A stretch of DNA of 52,814 bases from Candidatus Spongiihabitans thiooxidans (GCA_001543005.1 LFLB01000019.1:1-52814); one strand, 5' to 3'. Positions 1 through 9,941 are shown, counted from the first letter of the stretch. Numbers and translations are program-made. Notes: generated from the letters alone by a model not told the origin.

Positions 1-164
1 ATATTGATGGTCTGTTGTTCGCCAAACTGGTTATGCGACTGCACTTGGTGGATGGATTCCAATCCCGCATCACTCATTTTCGGCAATTTTCCCAAAGTTG
101 CCTCAGGCACATCGGTATCGACCGATTCGGCTTCAGACGGCCGGGTTTGAATGTCTGGTTTCAT
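1..164 (-). CDS. Partial gene at the window edge, possibly FdhD-like
   Basis: An open frame reads leftwards from an ATG at 164 off the window edge (54 codons, no stop). Residues 1-35 are acidic and of low complexity. Residues after about 40 end in a QFGEQQTIN segment that resembles the start of the FdhD fold (formate dehydrogenase sulfurtransferase family). That resemblance is weak and comes from memory of the family. Only the amino end is visible, so no catalytic residue can be checked. The gene lies downstream of rho on the same strand, 128 bp away. Confidence 0.4.
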   Translation of the reverse strand, partial: MKPDIQTRPSEAESVDTDVPEATLGKLPKMSDAGLESIHQVQSHNQFGEQQTIN

Positions 165-292
165 GGATGAACGTAGCCTGCGGCGGCATTTTATACTGGA
201 TTCCTGATAAAACTTCGGTAATGATGGATAGGGAGAGAGTGCCAAAGGTTTCTGAGCTTATGCCGCCGGTCCATCGAAATATTCTTCGAATA

Positions 293-1555
293 TTACCGAT
301 TCATCAATTTGATAAATTCTTCGTTGGTTTTAGTCGATTTAAGCTTTTCGATTAAAAACTCTGCCGCTTGTAAATCGTCCATTGGATGGAGCAATTTTCG
401 CAGTAGCCAGATTTTCTGGAGCTCGACAGGATTGATAAGCAATTCTTCTCGCCGCGTACTCGATCGATTAATAATCATCGCCGGGTAGACTCGTTTCTCT
501 GCAATGCGACGATCCAGATGGATTTCCAGGTTGCCGGTGCCTTTGAATTCTTCGTAGATGATGTCATCCATCTTCGATCCTGTATCAATTAACGCGGTCG
601 CCAAAATTGTCAAACTTCCACCTTCTTCAATATTACGTGCCGCACCGAAAAATCGCTTTGGTCGCTGTAACGCATTCGCGTCAACGCCACCGGTCAAGAC
701 CTTGCCCGATGTCGGCGCGACGGTATTATATGCTCGGGCTAAACGGGTAATTGAATCTAACAAGATGACCACATCTTTTTTATGCTCGACCAGCCTTTTC
801 GCTTTTTCGATAACCATTTCCGCAACCTGCACGTGGCGTGTAGCGGGCTCATCAAATGTCGACGATATCACGTCCCCGCGAACGGTTCTTTGCATCTCGG
901 TGACTTCTTCTGGCCGTTCGTCAATCAATAACACCATGACGATGATTTCGGGGTGCAAAGTGGTAATGGATTGTGCAATTTGTTGCAAAATAATCGTTTT
1001 ACCGGTTTTCGGCGCAGAAACAATTAAACCTCTCTGTCCTTTTCCAATTGGCGCGATTAAATCAATGACTCGGCCAGCAAGGTCCTCTGCGGAGCCATTC
1101 GCCCTTTCCAAACACATCCGTTCATCGGGATGCAACGGCGTTAAATTTTCAAACAGAATTTTTTTCCTGGCCTCTTCAGGGGATTGAAAATTTATTTCTT
1201 CAACTTTTAAAAGCGCGAAGTAACGCTCAGAGTCTTTGGGTGGGCGAATTTGACCAGAAACCGTGTCACCCGTTCTTAAACTAAATCTGCGTATTTGACT
1301 CGGTGACATATAAATATCAGCAGGGCCCGCCAAATACGATGATGTGGCGGATCTGAGAAATCCAAAACCATCCTGCAGTATTTCTACAACACCGTCGCCG
1401 ACAATTTTTTCGCCTTGCTGAGCCTGGGCTTTCAGGATAGCAAAAATCTGATCTTGTTTTCGCATTCGGCTGATGTTTTCGAGATTAAATGAGCGTGCCA
1501 TCTCAGCAATCTCGGTGGGGGATATGGATTTTAGTTCGCTAAGATTAATTGTCAT
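293..1555 (-). CDS. rho: Transcription termination factor Rho
   Basis: Rho is the hexameric RNA-dependent ATPase that ends transcription at C-rich unstructured sites. The protein has 420 residues, the usual length. Residues 1-45 are the helical N-terminal domain. Residues 50-125 are the cold-shock-like RNA-binding domain with the GFGFLR motif (63-68). The ATPase core carries Walker A APKTGKT (181-187) and Walker B ending LLID (209-212), followed by the conserved ERPEEVTEM stretch. The C-terminal region has the typical [11 protein letters not shown] segment. A good sigma70-type promoter lies about 140 bp upstream, leaving a leader long enough for the autogenous attenuation known for rho in enterics. 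trxA lies upstream on the same strand, a common arrangement in this group. No Shine-Dalgarno sequence is obvious. Confidence 0.98.
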   Translation of the reverse strand: MTINLSELKSISPTEIAEMARSFNLENISRMRKQDQIFAILKAQAQQGEKIVGDGVVEILQDGFGFLRSATSSYLAGPADIYMSPSQIRRFSLRTGDTVSGQIRPPKDSERYFALLKVEEINFQSPEEARKKILFENLTPLHPDERMCLERANGSAEDLAGRVIDLIAPIGKGQRGLIVSAPKTGKTIILQQIAQSITTLHPEIIVMVLLIDERPEEVTEMQRTVRGDVISSTFDEPATRHVQVAEMVIEKAKRLVEHKKDVVILLDSITRLARAYNTVAPTSGKVLTGGVDANALQRPKRFFGAARNIEEGGSLTILATALIDTGSKMDDIIYEEFKGTGNLEIHLDRRIAEKRVYPAMIINRSSTRREELLINPVELQKIWLLRKLLHPMDDLQAAEFLIEKLKSTKTNEEFIKLMNR

Positions 1556-1698
1556 GAGGAAAGGAATAGGTTGATAAACTACGGATTGCTTCCCCCCACA
1601 CCAGCATCATTGACACTGTATAAGGGAGAAACGGTTTGTAACGTATTTTGTTGTTGGTGATGCAATCTGAACGACTGCATTTCAGGTGTTATTCAGGT

Positions 1699-1727
1699 AT
1701 AATATAGTGCTTCAGCGCAGATGTCTA
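1699..1727 (-). promoter_or_regulatory. Probable promoter of rho
   Basis: On the minus strand, TAGACA (1722-1727, 5/6 match to TTGACA) is separated by exactly 17 bp from TATTAT (1699-1704, 5/6 match to TATAAT). It points at rho and would give a leader of roughly 135 nt. The rest of the 376-bp gap between rho and trxA holds only the 16-bp repeats at 1891-1954. Confidence 0.6.
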
Positions 1728-1890
1728 GTTAGTGTTGAAGAAATTTAGTTTTTTTAGGATATTGCAATAGTTGAATAATCAGATCTAAACAACCGTCTGG
1801 ATAGCGAAAAACAGCCTCTCGAATACTCACCTTTTGCGGTCGGCCTTTCGAGAACTGGTCGATATTCAGGTTAATATTTAGATTCTGTAG

Positions 1891-1954
1891 GCACTGCTGT
1901 TAATAAGCACCGCCGTTAATAAGCACTGCTGTTAATAAGCATTGCTGTCAATAA
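1891..1954. repeat. Four tandem 16-bp repeats over the trxA stop codon
   Basis: Four consecutive units start at 1891, 1907, 1923 and 1939 and follow the pattern GCACTGCTGTTAATAA with 0-3 changes each. The fourth unit lies inside trxA (its last codons) and the third contains the stop codon. The array therefore looks like an outward expansion of the 3' end of trxA. The 16-bp step is not a multiple of three, so copy-number change by slippage could alter the C-terminus. Confidence 0.9.
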
Positions 1955-2261
1955 AATCGATTAACTGGGATTTTGAAACCGCACCCACTTTGGTTGCTTC
2001 CACGTTGCCGTTTTTAAATAACATCAAAGTGGGGATGCCACGAATTCCGTATTTGGGTGGTGTTTCCGGATTCTCATCAATATTGAGCTTGGCAATTTTA
2101 ATTTTTTCACCGTACTCATCGGCAAGTTCTTCGAGAATCGGAGCTATCATTTTACAGGGCCCACACCATTCGGCCCAATAATCGATTAACACTGGACCGT
2201 CGGCTTTGAGTACTTCTTCCTCAAACGATTGGTCGCTGACATGAACAATATTATTTGACAT
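1932..2261 (-). CDS. trxA: Thioredoxin 1
   Basis: This is a small cytoplasmic dithiol oxidoreductase that reduces protein disulfides and is itself reduced by thioredoxin reductase. The 109 residues match the family length (108-109). The active site is WCGPC at residues 32-36, preceded by the usual DYWAEW strand, and the cis-proline loop appears as [11 protein letters not shown]. The last six codons and the stop are part of a 16-bp tandem repeat that continues past the gene. It sits upstream of rho on the same strand and is divergent from the helicase gene, with 113 bp between the two starts for both promoters. Confidence 0.97.
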   Translation of the reverse strand: MSNNIVHVSDQSFEEEVLKADGPVLIDYWAEWCGPCKMIAPILEELADEYGEKIKIAKLNIDENPETPPKYGIRGIPTLMLFKNGNVEATKVGAVSKSQLIDFIDSNAY

Positions 2262-2374
2262 AAAGTTTAATTATCTTAATTTTTGAATAGGGTAAATATG
2301 CAGTCACTGCCACCAGTAATCAAGTATTTTACCAAAAATAAGCAACCTGCTTGGAATAATTTGTTTAACAAAAA

Positions 2375-3985
2375 ATGACAAAAAAACATCTTACAGATCA
2401 AAGATTTACCAGTTTAGATTTGGTCGACGCTCTAAAACAGGGCGTCACCGACGCTGGATTTGAGTATTGCACGCCGATTCAGGCGAGTAGTTTGCCCATC
2501 GCATTAACCGGAAAAGACGTCGCTGGTCAGGCACAAACCGGAACCGGAAAAACCGTTGTATTTCTGCTTGCCTGTTGTCAACAACTGGTTACCAAGCCAG
2601 CCCCGGTAGAAAGACAGCCCACCGATACACGCGCATTAATTCTGGCGCCCACAAGGGAGCTCGCCATCCAAATTTACAAAGATGCCGAAGTCCTTGCGCA
2701 ACATACCGAACTTAAATTAGGCCTGGTTTATGGTGGAACTGGATATGATGATCAAAAACAGATGCTTGCCAAAGGTGCAGATATTTTAATCGGAACACCA
2801 GGACGCCTGATCGATTTTTATAAACAAAAGTTGTTTGACCTGAAATTTGTCCAGGTGGTGGTCCTGGATGAGGCCGATCGAATGTTCGACCTCGGTTTTA
2901 TCAAGGATATTCGGTATTTACTACGGCGAATGCCGAAGCCGGAAGAGCGCCTGAATATGTTGTTCTCCGCAACCCTGTCGTTCCGGGTAATGGAGTTGGC
3001 CTACGAACACATGAATAACCCCGAAGAAATCAAGATCAATGCTGAGACCCGGGTTGCCGATAAGATCGACGAGTATTGTTACTATCCGGCAGACGAAGAA
3101 AAATCCACACTATTAATAAATTTACTGCACCGTGACAATCCTGATCGGGTGCTGGTTTTCGTCAATACACGGCATGCAGTGGATGAGGTATCCAGAACAT
3201 TATCTGCGAATGAAGTGAGTAATGCGGCATTATCGGGAGATGTGCCTCAACGCAAACGCGAAAGCCTTCTCGAACAATTCAAAAACGGAAAATATCAAGT
3301 ATTGGTTGCAACAGATGTTGCGGCACGTGGTTTACACATCCCGCAGGTAAGTCAAGTGTTTAATTACGATCTTCCCCAGGATGCGGAGGACTATATCCAC
3401 CGTATTGGCCGTACCGCCCGAGCAGGGCAAAGCGGCGAGGCAATCAGCTTTATCTGCGAAAAGTACGCTTATTCCATCATGGAAATTGAATCTTTTATCG
3501 GTCACACCATCCCGAAAAAGGAAATTGAATCGGCGTTACTAAGACCCATAGAAAAAGCGGTTGGACAATACACAAGAAAAATCCGGGGCAAAAATTTCTC
3601 AAAGGACAAATCCCCCAATAAACCAGAATTAAATGATAATAAACGCAGTGCAAGCCCCTCTAATAAAGATGACCCGCACGAACTCGAAGTAACGCCAAGC
3701 ACCGCAGTGCAATCTGAAGTGAATGTACGTGACCCGGGTCAATTCAGTGAAATCCGGCCCAGTGAAGTCCAGCCCAGTGAAGTCCGGCATGGCGCCTCAA
3801 CCCAAGATACGCAACCTCCAGGCAGAAAGCGGAATGCGCCACCGACGCCTGATAACGACTCAATGGCGGAGATAGATATTTCGGAAAACGCGAATATACA
3901 AACCGATGAAAAAACGCCGCTTGTCCCGGTACCACCAAAAAACCGATTTAGCAGACGATTTGGAGAAATCCCCTTGGTGGGTTAA
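2375..3985 (+). CDS. DEAD-box ATP-dependent RNA helicase, RhlB-like
   Basis: This enzyme unwinds short RNA duplexes using ATP. The 536 residues contain the full DEAD core in about the first 380. The Q-motif region carries TPIQ, motif I is AQTGTGKT (53-60), motif II is DEAD (165-168), motif III is SAT (198-200), and motif VI is HRIGRTAR near 345. The remaining ~150 residues are a charged, proline-rich, probably disordered tail with a locally repeated PSEV segment, typical of RNA-binding extensions. Placement beside trxA and rho matches RhlB in several gammaproteobacteria, but RhlE is not excluded, so no symbol is given. It is divergent from trxA and convergent with the next gene. Confidence 0.93.
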   Translation: MTKKHLTDQRFTSLDLVDALKQGVTDAGFEYCTPIQASSLPIALTGKDVAGQAQTGTGKTVVFLLACCQQLVTKPAPVERQPTDTRALILAPTRELAIQIYKDAEVLAQHTELKLGLVYGGTGYDDQKQMLAKGADILIGTPGRLIDFYKQKLFDLKFVQVVVLDEADRMFDLGFIKDIRYLLRRMPKPEERLNMLFSATLSFRVMELAYEHMNNPEEIKINAETRVADKIDEYCYYPADEEKSTLLINLLHRDNPDRVLVFVNTRHAVDEVSRTLSANEVSNAALSGDVPQRKRESLLEQFKNGKYQVLVATDVAARGLHIPQVSQVFNYDLPQDAEDYIHRIGRTARAGQSGEAISFICEKYAYSIMEIESFIGHTIPKKEIESALLRPIEKAVGQYTRKIRGKNFSKDKSPNKPELNDNKRSASPSNKDDPHELEVTPSTAVQSEVNVRDPGQFSEIRPSEVQPSEVRHGASTQDTQPPGRKRNAPPTPDNDSMAEIDISENANIQTDEKTPLVPVPPKNRFSRRFGEIPLVG

Positions 3986-3991
3986 ATGATT

Positions 3992-4030
3992 TAATTCTCG
4001 ATTTTAATTCTCGATTTTAATTCTCGATTT
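3992..4030. repeat. Three perfect tandem 13-bp repeats after the helicase gene
   Basis: Three exact copies of TAATTCTCGATTT (3992-4004, 4005-4017, 4018-4030) start 7 bp after the helicase stop codon, between two convergent genes. No hairpin is formed, so it is not an obvious terminator. Confidence 0.9.
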
Positions 4031-4079
4031 TATTGGGTGCCTCTTGCCCGGGACGATTGGGACGGATTCCAAGTGTGAA

Positions 4080-5159
4080 CTAGAATCTCTTTTGGGCATC
4101 GAATTTAACTTGTGTGGACTCTTCAATCAACCCATTTCGACCATCCGTGTCCTGGTCAACGAATTCAACACCAAATTTTATACTTGGCCACGGGCTCCAG
4201 CTATAACCCAGATTGACGGTATCCAGAGTATCAATCCCTGAATTATTAAACGAGCCTTCTGAAGCATAGTGTCCGAGAGAAACATGAAAATTCGAATTGT
4301 TGTTCAAGCTATAGTACAGGCTAGGTTGAATACTCAGGGAATTACCCGACTCGTCAAGATAATTTGGGGCGACCACAAGATCATTTCCAAATCTTTGCAG
4401 TATATAACTATCGATGCCTTTACCAAAAGTTACTGAAAGAGCCGCAAATAGATCGCCCATCTGCCATCCTCCCTCCAGGTTTAATCCCCAACCCAAGATG
4501 TCGCCGTGGTCTAAATTTTGACTGCTTGTCAGAGCCCCGAATTTTTTACCCATCGCGGTAACTCGGTACGCACCCGCCGTGCCCCCCGGACCACCTTGCC
4601 AGGATAAAATCAGGTTGGGTGAAGTATTGCTTTCATTGCTGTTTGAAAGCCCGCTGTCGGTTGAATATAACGATGTTCCTGGAGAATCCTCCAGGGATAT
4701 GGAAAAACCATTTGGAGACAGCCATTTTATCTGGCTCACCACGGTACGATTTTTGACGCTAACATTCGCTGACTCAAATCCCTTGCTTGTACTCAAAAGA
4801 TCTTGAAAACTTGTCCAGTCATTGCCTACGGTTAGCGTGCCTGCCTCGGTTTTCCATGACGCACTTATTCGGTTCACCTTGAAACCCTGGGACTGATTAA
4901 AACCAGACGAAAATAAACTATCGTCAGTCATAGCGTTAAACCCCAAACCCTCTATAGCCACCGAATCCTCAGCGTAGGCGCTCGTTAGTGAGCCCATAAA
5001 CATGAACACCACCATCGCCATGGCAACACGGGGAATCAATGAGATTACCCCGAAATTTCCGCTGGCTTGCGCTACAGTTTCTAATTCAGTTCTCATTTTG
5101 AATATGTCTGGACGTTGCCCAGATATACCTAATCCATTTAATAATAACATAAATTTCAT
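4080..5159 (-). CDS. Putative outer-membrane beta-barrel, DcaP-like porin
   Basis: The protein has 359 residues. A signal peptide core (residues 47-63, hydrophobic, ending S-A-Y-A before Glu) predicts Sec export. The mature part alternates polar and aromatic residues as in transmembrane beta strands and ends in Phe, the outer-membrane assembly signature. A GNDWTSFQDL segment resembles the strand-turn motif of DcaP-type porins, though this protein is shorter and lacks their N-terminal coiled coil. The start is uncertain: ATG codons at residues 22 (position 5096), 47 or 49 would give a more ordinary signal peptide than the annotated one. It stands alone between a convergent helicase gene and mutM. 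The substrate is unknown. Confidence 0.65.
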   Translation of the reverse strand: MKFMLLLNGLGISGQRPDIFKMRTELETVAQASGNFGVISLIPRVAMAMVVFMFMGSLTSAYAEDSVAIEGLGFNAMTDDSLFSSGFNQSQGFKVNRISASWKTEAGTLTVGNDWTSFQDLLSTSKGFESANVSVKNRTVVSQIKWLSPNGFSISLEDSPGTSLYSTDSGLSNSNESNTSPNLILSWQGGPGGTAGAYRVTAMGKKFGALTSSQNLDHGDILGWGLNLEGGWQMGDLFAALSVTFGKGIDSYILQRFGNDLVVAPNYLDESGNSLSIQPSLYYSLNNNSNFHVSLGHYASEGSFNNSGIDTLDTVNLGYSWSPWPSIKFGVEFVDQDTDGRNGLIEESTQVKFDAQKRF

Positions 5160-5276
5160 CTATATATCATACCTAAATCTACCAATGTGCATCTCACTGT
5201 GTTCAATTATAGGTGTTTGAGTTTGTTTTTTCCACTTAAATTAGCGGTCAATGCGTTGTTCGGGAAATTCTGGTGG

Positions 5277-6092
5277 TTACTTTTGGCATTGCCGACAATA
5301 GAACGTCGAGCGCTGGGAAATCACCACTCTTTTAACCGGTGACATACACTGTATACAACTTTGGCCTTCCCGCCCATAAACGGCAAGTGATTGTTCAAAA
5401 TATCCTGGCATACCGTCTGCACCGACAAAATCCTGTAGCGTTGTTCCTCCCTTTGCTATTGCCCGCTTTAGTATTTTTTGAATGGATTCCACCAACCGGG
5501 TATAGCGCGCTAACGAAATTCTGAAGCATTTTCGTAGCGGATGAATTCCGGCATCAAACAATGCTTCACTGGCATAAATATTGCCTACGCCTACAACGAT
5601 TCGCCCATCCATTATGAGTGTCTTTACCGGGATCATCTTTTTCTTTGAAAGCGCATAAAGCCACTTCCCATTGAAATCATGGGTTAAAGGCTCTACGCCT
5701 AGTGCCTGTAATCGTGGGTGATCGTATAAACTTGATGAACAATATAACAGGCAACCAAATTTTCGTGGGTCACGGTAGCGCACTATCTGCCCGGATTTGT
5801 TTATGAGATCAAAGTGATCGTGTTTGCCCGGCGGTTCGGGTGTGCGTAAAATTCTGATGGAACCCGACATCCCCAGATGAATTATCAATCCGCCGGTATC
5901 GAGATGAATAAGGATATATTTACCTTTGCGCTCGATTTTTGTCACATTTTTACCGTTGACAGATTTTTCCAAACCCGCCGGAATTGGCCATCTCAGCTGA
6001 CGTTCGCGCACGATTAATTGACCTATAATCTGCCCCTCAAGATACGGACGAATACCATTCACGGTGGTTTCTACTTCAGGAAGTTCAGGCAT
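5277..6092 (-). CDS. mutM: Formamidopyrimidine-DNA glycosylase (Fpg)
   Basis: This base-excision repair enzyme removes 8-oxoguanine and ring-opened purines and then cleaves the abasic strand. The 271 residues match the family. After Met removal the protein starts PELPEVE, which supplies the catalytic N-terminal Pro and Glu. A conserved beta-turn Lys lies in the KGKYILIHL segment. The helix-two-turn-helix region includes GRIVVGVGNIYASE. The C-terminal zinc finger has the C-x2-C ... C-x2-C arrangement in the last 26 residues. It is divergent from the reductase gene, with about 60 bp between the starts. Confidence 0.97.
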   Translation of the reverse strand: MPELPEVETTVNGIRPYLEGQIIGQLIVRERQLRWPIPAGLEKSVNGKNVTKIERKGKYILIHLDTGGLIIHLGMSGSIRILRTPEPPGKHDHFDLINKSGQIVRYRDPRKFGCLLYCSSSLYDHPRLQALGVEPLTHDFNGKWLYALSKKKMIPVKTLIMDGRIVVGVGNIYASEALFDAGIHPLRKCFRISLARYTRLVESIQKILKRAIAKGGTTLQDFVGADGMPGYFEQSLAVYGREGQSCIQCMSPVKRVVISQRSTFYCRQCQK

Positions 6093-6155
6093 TTTATTGA
6101 CAAGTCGAAAGTTATTCTATAATAAGGCTACCACTTTTTGACGCACAATCAACTA

Positions 6156-7175
6156 ATGTCCTTTTCGGTCACCAATCAACGCAACAACACGAGTTTCTCG
6201 ACTAACGAGAACGAAACCATTCTCAATGCAGCGTTGCGGGACCATCGAGTTTATCCTTATGGTTGCCGTAGCGGAGTCTGTGGCGCATGCAAAAGTGATT
6301 TGATAAGCGGTCTGGTTGATTACGGCGAATATGAGGATTTCGCTTTAAGCGATGTAGAAAAAGAACAAGGGAAAGTATTGCTTTGTCAGGCGATTCCACT
6401 GGAAGATGTGGTCATTGATGTTCAAGAGATAATGACCGGCACCAATATTCAAATCAAAATGCTGCCCTGCCGGGTTGGAAAAATTGTACGCTTGGCTGAA
6501 GACGTTATTCAACTGTTTTTGACTTTGCCGAAAACCCAGGAATTCAACTTCATTGCCGGCCAATACGTGGATATTATTCTAAAAGACGGTCAGCGGCGAA
6601 GTTTTTCTGTGGCAAATTTACCTGAACAGGCACTGGAGCAAGGGCTGGAACTACACATTCGTCGCGTTGCCGATGGTCATTTTACACCCAGAGTATTCGA
6701 CTTGATGAAGGAGCGGGATTTATTGCGATTTGAAGGGCCCTTCGGCACTTATTTTTTACAGTCCGAAGCGGATAAACCGATTATTATGATTGCGGGCGGC
6801 ACCGGATTCTCCCCGATCAAAGGATTATTACAGCAAGCGGTAGCACAAAACCCAAACCAGAATATTCATTTATTTTGGGGTGCGCGGGATGAACAGGATT
6901 TGTACATGAATGATCAGGTTAAACAGTGGCTTGAAACATACCCTAACCTCAAATACACCCCGGTGCTGTCAGACAGCACTGCCGATAACTGGAAAGGCGA
7001 CACCGGATTTGTTCATGAAATTGTCAGCAGAACCTTCGATAATTTCGAAAATTACGATGTTTATGCCAGCGGGCCGCCGATAATGATTGATTCTGTTCGG
7101 GATAGTTTGCTGGCGAAGGGACTGAATCAGGATCGATTTTTCTTCGATTCTTTTGAGTTCGCTAAACCGGCCTAG
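6156..7175 (+). CDS. Ferredoxin-NAD(P)H reductase-type flavoprotein (AscD/Fre-like)
   Basis: This is a soluble electron-transfer protein of 339 residues starting at the ATG at 6156; an in-frame TTG at 6138 is a poorer choice. Residues 1-95 are a plant-type 2Fe-2S domain with cysteines C37, C42, C45 and C77. They are followed by an FAD-binding barrel with RRSFSVAN and an NAD-binding domain with the GGTGFSPIKG motif. This order matches CDP-6-deoxy-3,4-glucoseen reductase and the reductase components of ring-hydroxylating oxygenases. No sugar-dehydrase or oxygenase partner is present nearby, so the partner is unknown. It stands alone, divergent from mutM. Confidence 0.85.
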   Translation: MSFSVTNQRNNTSFSTNENETILNAALRDHRVYPYGCRSGVCGACKSDLISGLVDYGEYEDFALSDVEKEQGKVLLCQAIPLEDVVIDVQEIMTGTNIQIKMLPCRVGKIVRLAEDVIQLFLTLPKTQEFNFIAGQYVDIILKDGQRRSFSVANLPEQALEQGLELHIRRVADGHFTPRVFDLMKERDLLRFEGPFGTYFLQSEADKPIIMIAGGTGFSPIKGLLQQAVAQNPNQNIHLFWGARDEQDLYMNDQVKQWLETYPNLKYTPVLSDSTADNWKGDTGFVHEIVSRTFDNFENYDVYASGPPIMIDSVRDSLLAKGLNQDRFFFDSFEFAKPA

Positions 7176-7316
7176 CGTTGTCATTGCCATTACAGCAGGG
7201 ACGCTGAACACGTGCACCAGAAATATTGGATTATCCAGTCAACCCACCAAACATTTGAAACGATTATGGCCCAGCATCGTTGTACCCACTCTCAACCAAC
7301 CCAGTGGCACAGACCC

Positions 7317-8621
7317 TTAACGCACGACCGGCATAACATCCCTGACGCCTGATCCGCTACCGACTGCGCTACTGCCGTCTTGTAAAAACACGATTTCCCC
7401 CTGAGCGGCGACCGGGTGATTGTCGGACTCAGTCGCAATCGCTTCCACGCCTTTTTTAATGTAGAACAAAGCGCCATCCTTATCTCCGATCTGCTCCAGC
7501 AAAGATCCAAGATCCATAAAAGCGTCATAGCGCCCACCTGCGGAGATTGATTGCTTAAAGTATTGCTTCGATTTCTCGTATTCGTTGTTGTACCGATACA
7601 ATCTCGCCAGGGTCAGCAACAAATCCGGATGGTCACTGTATTGCTTTTGTTTCTTGCTAATTGATTCCACCAATTGAATTTGATATTCAAGAAATGGACT
7701 CTTTACCCTGCCGTATAGATACATCAATTCGGCATCGAATTTGCGATTAAGCGCGGTACGCAAATCTTTTTCAGCTTCCTTGAATTTGCCGGCTTTGATC
7801 AATTGATTGACATAACTGGCAATCATTTGCGGATTTTTTCTTTTTACAGAGGGTAAGGACTTCCAGGTTGTTGCCGGTCGGTCGGGTTCACCCTGGAGTA
7901 GTGCTGGAGAAGAAATCAAATTATCATAGGCAAGCCGTTCTATGTGACTCATTTCTTGCTCTGGAAAAGCATTCAGTTTTTTCAATGCAGGCACTAAATC
8001 AACCAGCGAAGACCAGTCGCCTAATGCCTGATAAGCATCTGCCAGCAGTCTGGCTACGGGAACATTTCTCGGCACACTTTTTCGCAAGTTTTCAAGATGC
8101 TTTCTTGACTCTGCGATTTCTCCCGCTTTATACAGTAATCGTGCGCGGGTGAGATTGATTGCCAGTTGATGTCTCGGGTGTTTTTTCAGGGCATCATCAA
8201 AATATTTGTTGCGTTGAGCTGTATGCCCTTGTTGCTGTGCGGCATAGGCGGCGCCAAGATAATTCATCATCGGGGTTTTGTTGTACTCGAGTTTTTTTAA
8301 CAATGCTTGTTCGGCCTTGGCCCAGTTTCCCTCAATTAGTCCGGCATAACCGGCCATCGTATGTTTATGCGCATTATTTTCATTGCTTTGATTTCGCCAT
8401 TGTCGATACCGTTTTGGGGCGCGAAATAGCCCGACAATAAAGTTGAATAACAAGTACAGCAATGCAAATCCAAGAGAAAGCAGTAGCACGAACAACAACA
8501 GCGGCAGTCGTACGACATAGGGATCTTTGGAAAACACCACATATCCTGGATCATCCATGGACACCAATGCCAGGCCAACGGCAACTGCGAGCGCGATGAT
8601 AATAGTGATTACTATTTTCAC
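7317..8621 (-). CDS. hemY: HemY, inner-membrane TPR protein of the haem gene cluster
   Basis: This is proteobacterial HemY, not the protoporphyrinogen oxidase of Gram-positives. The 434 residues begin with two transmembrane helices (about 4-24 and 38-64), followed by a long cytoplasmic or periplasmic stretch of TPR-like helical pairs. Its position downstream of hemX, hemD and hemC on one strand is the standard gammaproteobacterial order. A scaffold role for late haem-pathway enzymes has been proposed for the family. It is separated from hemX by 18 bp, so it is probably co-transcribed. It is the last gene of the run; the next gene is convergent. Confidence 0.9.
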   Translation of the reverse strand: MKIVITIIIALAVAVGLALVSMDDPGYVVFSKDPYVVRLPLLLFVLLLSLGFALLYLLFNFIVGLFRAPKRYRQWRNQSNENNAHKHTMAGYAGLIEGNWAKAEQALLKKLEYNKTPMMNYLGAAYAAQQQGHTAQRNKYFDDALKKHPRHQLAINLTRARLLYKAGEIAESRKHLENLRKSVPRNVPVARLLADAYQALGDWSSLVDLVPALKKLNAFPEQEMSHIERLAYDNLISSPALLQGEPDRPATTWKSLPSVKRKNPQMIASYVNQLIKAGKFKEAEKDLRTALNRKFDAELMYLYGRVKSPFLEYQIQLVESISKKQKQYSDHPDLLLTLARLYRYNNEYEKSKQYFKQSISAGGRYDAFMDLGSLLEQIGDKDGALFYIKKGVEAIATESDNHPVAAQGEIVFLQDGSSAVGSGSGVRDVMPVVR

Positions 8622-8639
8622 AATCCCGTTTTCTCCAAA

Positions 8640-9941
8640 TTAGTTTGCGCTTTTAATTACATCGCGAATCGCTTTCAATGATCCAGAAATATCAGGTATT
8701 TTTGATTGCGGCGATATCGAACCCACTTCGTCAAGTTGCGCTAACCAATTAGCTGTTTGCTCCGAATTCTGATCAAAGCTTTCCTCAACCCAACTTCTGG
8801 CAATTTGAATTCGATTCTGATACAGATCAGGTTGTTGTCGAATAAATGCGATTTGCGCTGATTCCAAAATTAATTTAGTTTTCTGATAAGTCATCTGCCT
8901 GACTTCTGCAGAAATAACCGGCTTGATGGATTTCCCATTTTTCTCCACCTGAATCAGATCTCCCACGCTGGCCAGAAACGATGCGCCGGCATCAATAATG
9001 GGTTGAATATAGCGACCAACAACAGAGGCTTCTGTTTCAGATTGATCCGAACCTAACCCTGAAGTCACTTCGGCACTGGTTTTTTCTGGAATCACAATAT
9101 CACCTGCAAGCGCGAGATTTTCTACCGTGCTTGACAATGAGGACAACTTATTCAATACCTCGACGGTATCAACAACCTGTACATTATCTAACGCTGTTAT
9201 TTCTGTGGCTAATAACTGTCGAACGCCGTTGAGCACAGGATTGGCCAACATTTGCAATCGTTCATCTGCATATTGCAGAGCGCGTTTGGCGAGGCTGCTA
9301 TCCCCGGAAAATTGCAATTGCTGATTTGCTATAAAAATTAACTGTTCCGCTTCTTCAAGAGTCCAGCTATCTATACCACGGTCCAGTTCAGAGCGCAGTT
9401 TTACAACTGAATCTGACAGCGCGTTAAATTCCTTGCGAAAACTATCTGCTTGCGAATTGATAATCCGTTCAGAAGTTGCAACTCGCTCACGCACCGCGGA
9501 TTCCTGTTCAACAATTTCTCCTCGAATCGTTCTAATCTGGTTACTAAAGTTATCTTCAGCCAGTGCAATTTGGTTTTTTAATTGACCGACCAACAAGTTG
9601 GTATCAGATTGCACCACATCGAAACCACCTAACCTTTGCTCAATTGTATTAACCCGTTTTTCCTGTTGACCAACATTAAGCCGAGAGTCCACAGCGGTTA
9701 AATACCAGGCATATCCGCCCGCACACAGCGCTAAAACACTAACCAGTAATGCGACCCCTGAAACAACCCCTGAAACAACCTTGCCCCTTGCTCCAATGTT
9801 ATTCGCTGATTTGTCGATTGACGGTGAATTCTCCGGATCACTGCTTGGGATTGTTTTTTTTGTGCTGGACTTCTTCTTTGCTGTTTTCTTTTTTGTAACA
9901 GACCGGCTTTGCTGCCCTTTTGTTGTTTTGCTTGCTGCCAC
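8640..9941 (-). CDS. hemX: HemX, membrane-anchored coiled-coil protein of the haem operon
   Basis: The protein has 433 residues. The N-terminus (1-35) is very Lys/Ser/Thr-rich, followed by a single transmembrane helix at about 55-80 and then a long alpha-helical periplasmic part with coiled-coil character. This is the DUF513/HemX architecture. It was once annotated as uroporphyrinogen methyltransferase, but the SAM-binding motifs of that enzyme are absent here. It lies 79 bp downstream of hemD on the same strand and 18 bp upstream of hemY. A local 12-bp duplication encodes VVSG twice in the membrane segment. Confidence 0.88.
   Translation of the reverse strand: MAASKTTKGQQSRSVTKKKTAKKKSSTKKTIPSSDPENSPSIDKSANNIGARGKVVSGVVSGVALLVSVLALCAGGYAWYLTAVDSRLNVGQQEKRVNTIEQRLGGFDVVQSDTNLLVGQLKNQIALAEDNFSNQIRTIRGEIVEQESAVRERVATSERIINSQADSFRKEFNALSDSVVKLRSELDRGIDSWTLEEAEQLIFIANQQLQFSGDSSLAKRALQYADERLQMLANPVLNGVRQLLATEITALDNVQVVDTVEVLNKLSSLSSTVENLALAGDIVIPEKTSAEVTSGLGSDQSETEASVVGRYIQPIIDAGASFLASVGDLIQVEKNGKSIKPVISAEVRQMTYQKTKLILESAQIAFIRQQPDLYQNRIQIARSWVEESFDQNSEQTANWLAQLDEVGSISPQSKIPDISGSLKAIRDVIKSAN

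Noticed and set aside
132..141. Neisseria-type DNA uptake sequence (TTCAGACGGC)
   Set aside because: A single 10-mer; no second copy noticed in the window and the gene content is not neisserial.
278..294. Rho-gene terminator hairpin (AATATTC/GAATATT)
   Set aside because: AT-rich, overlaps the stop codon and has no U-tract, so it is unlikely to terminate.
558..1187. 209-codon plus-strand open frame
   Set aside because: Exactly antisense to rho, with no start signal.
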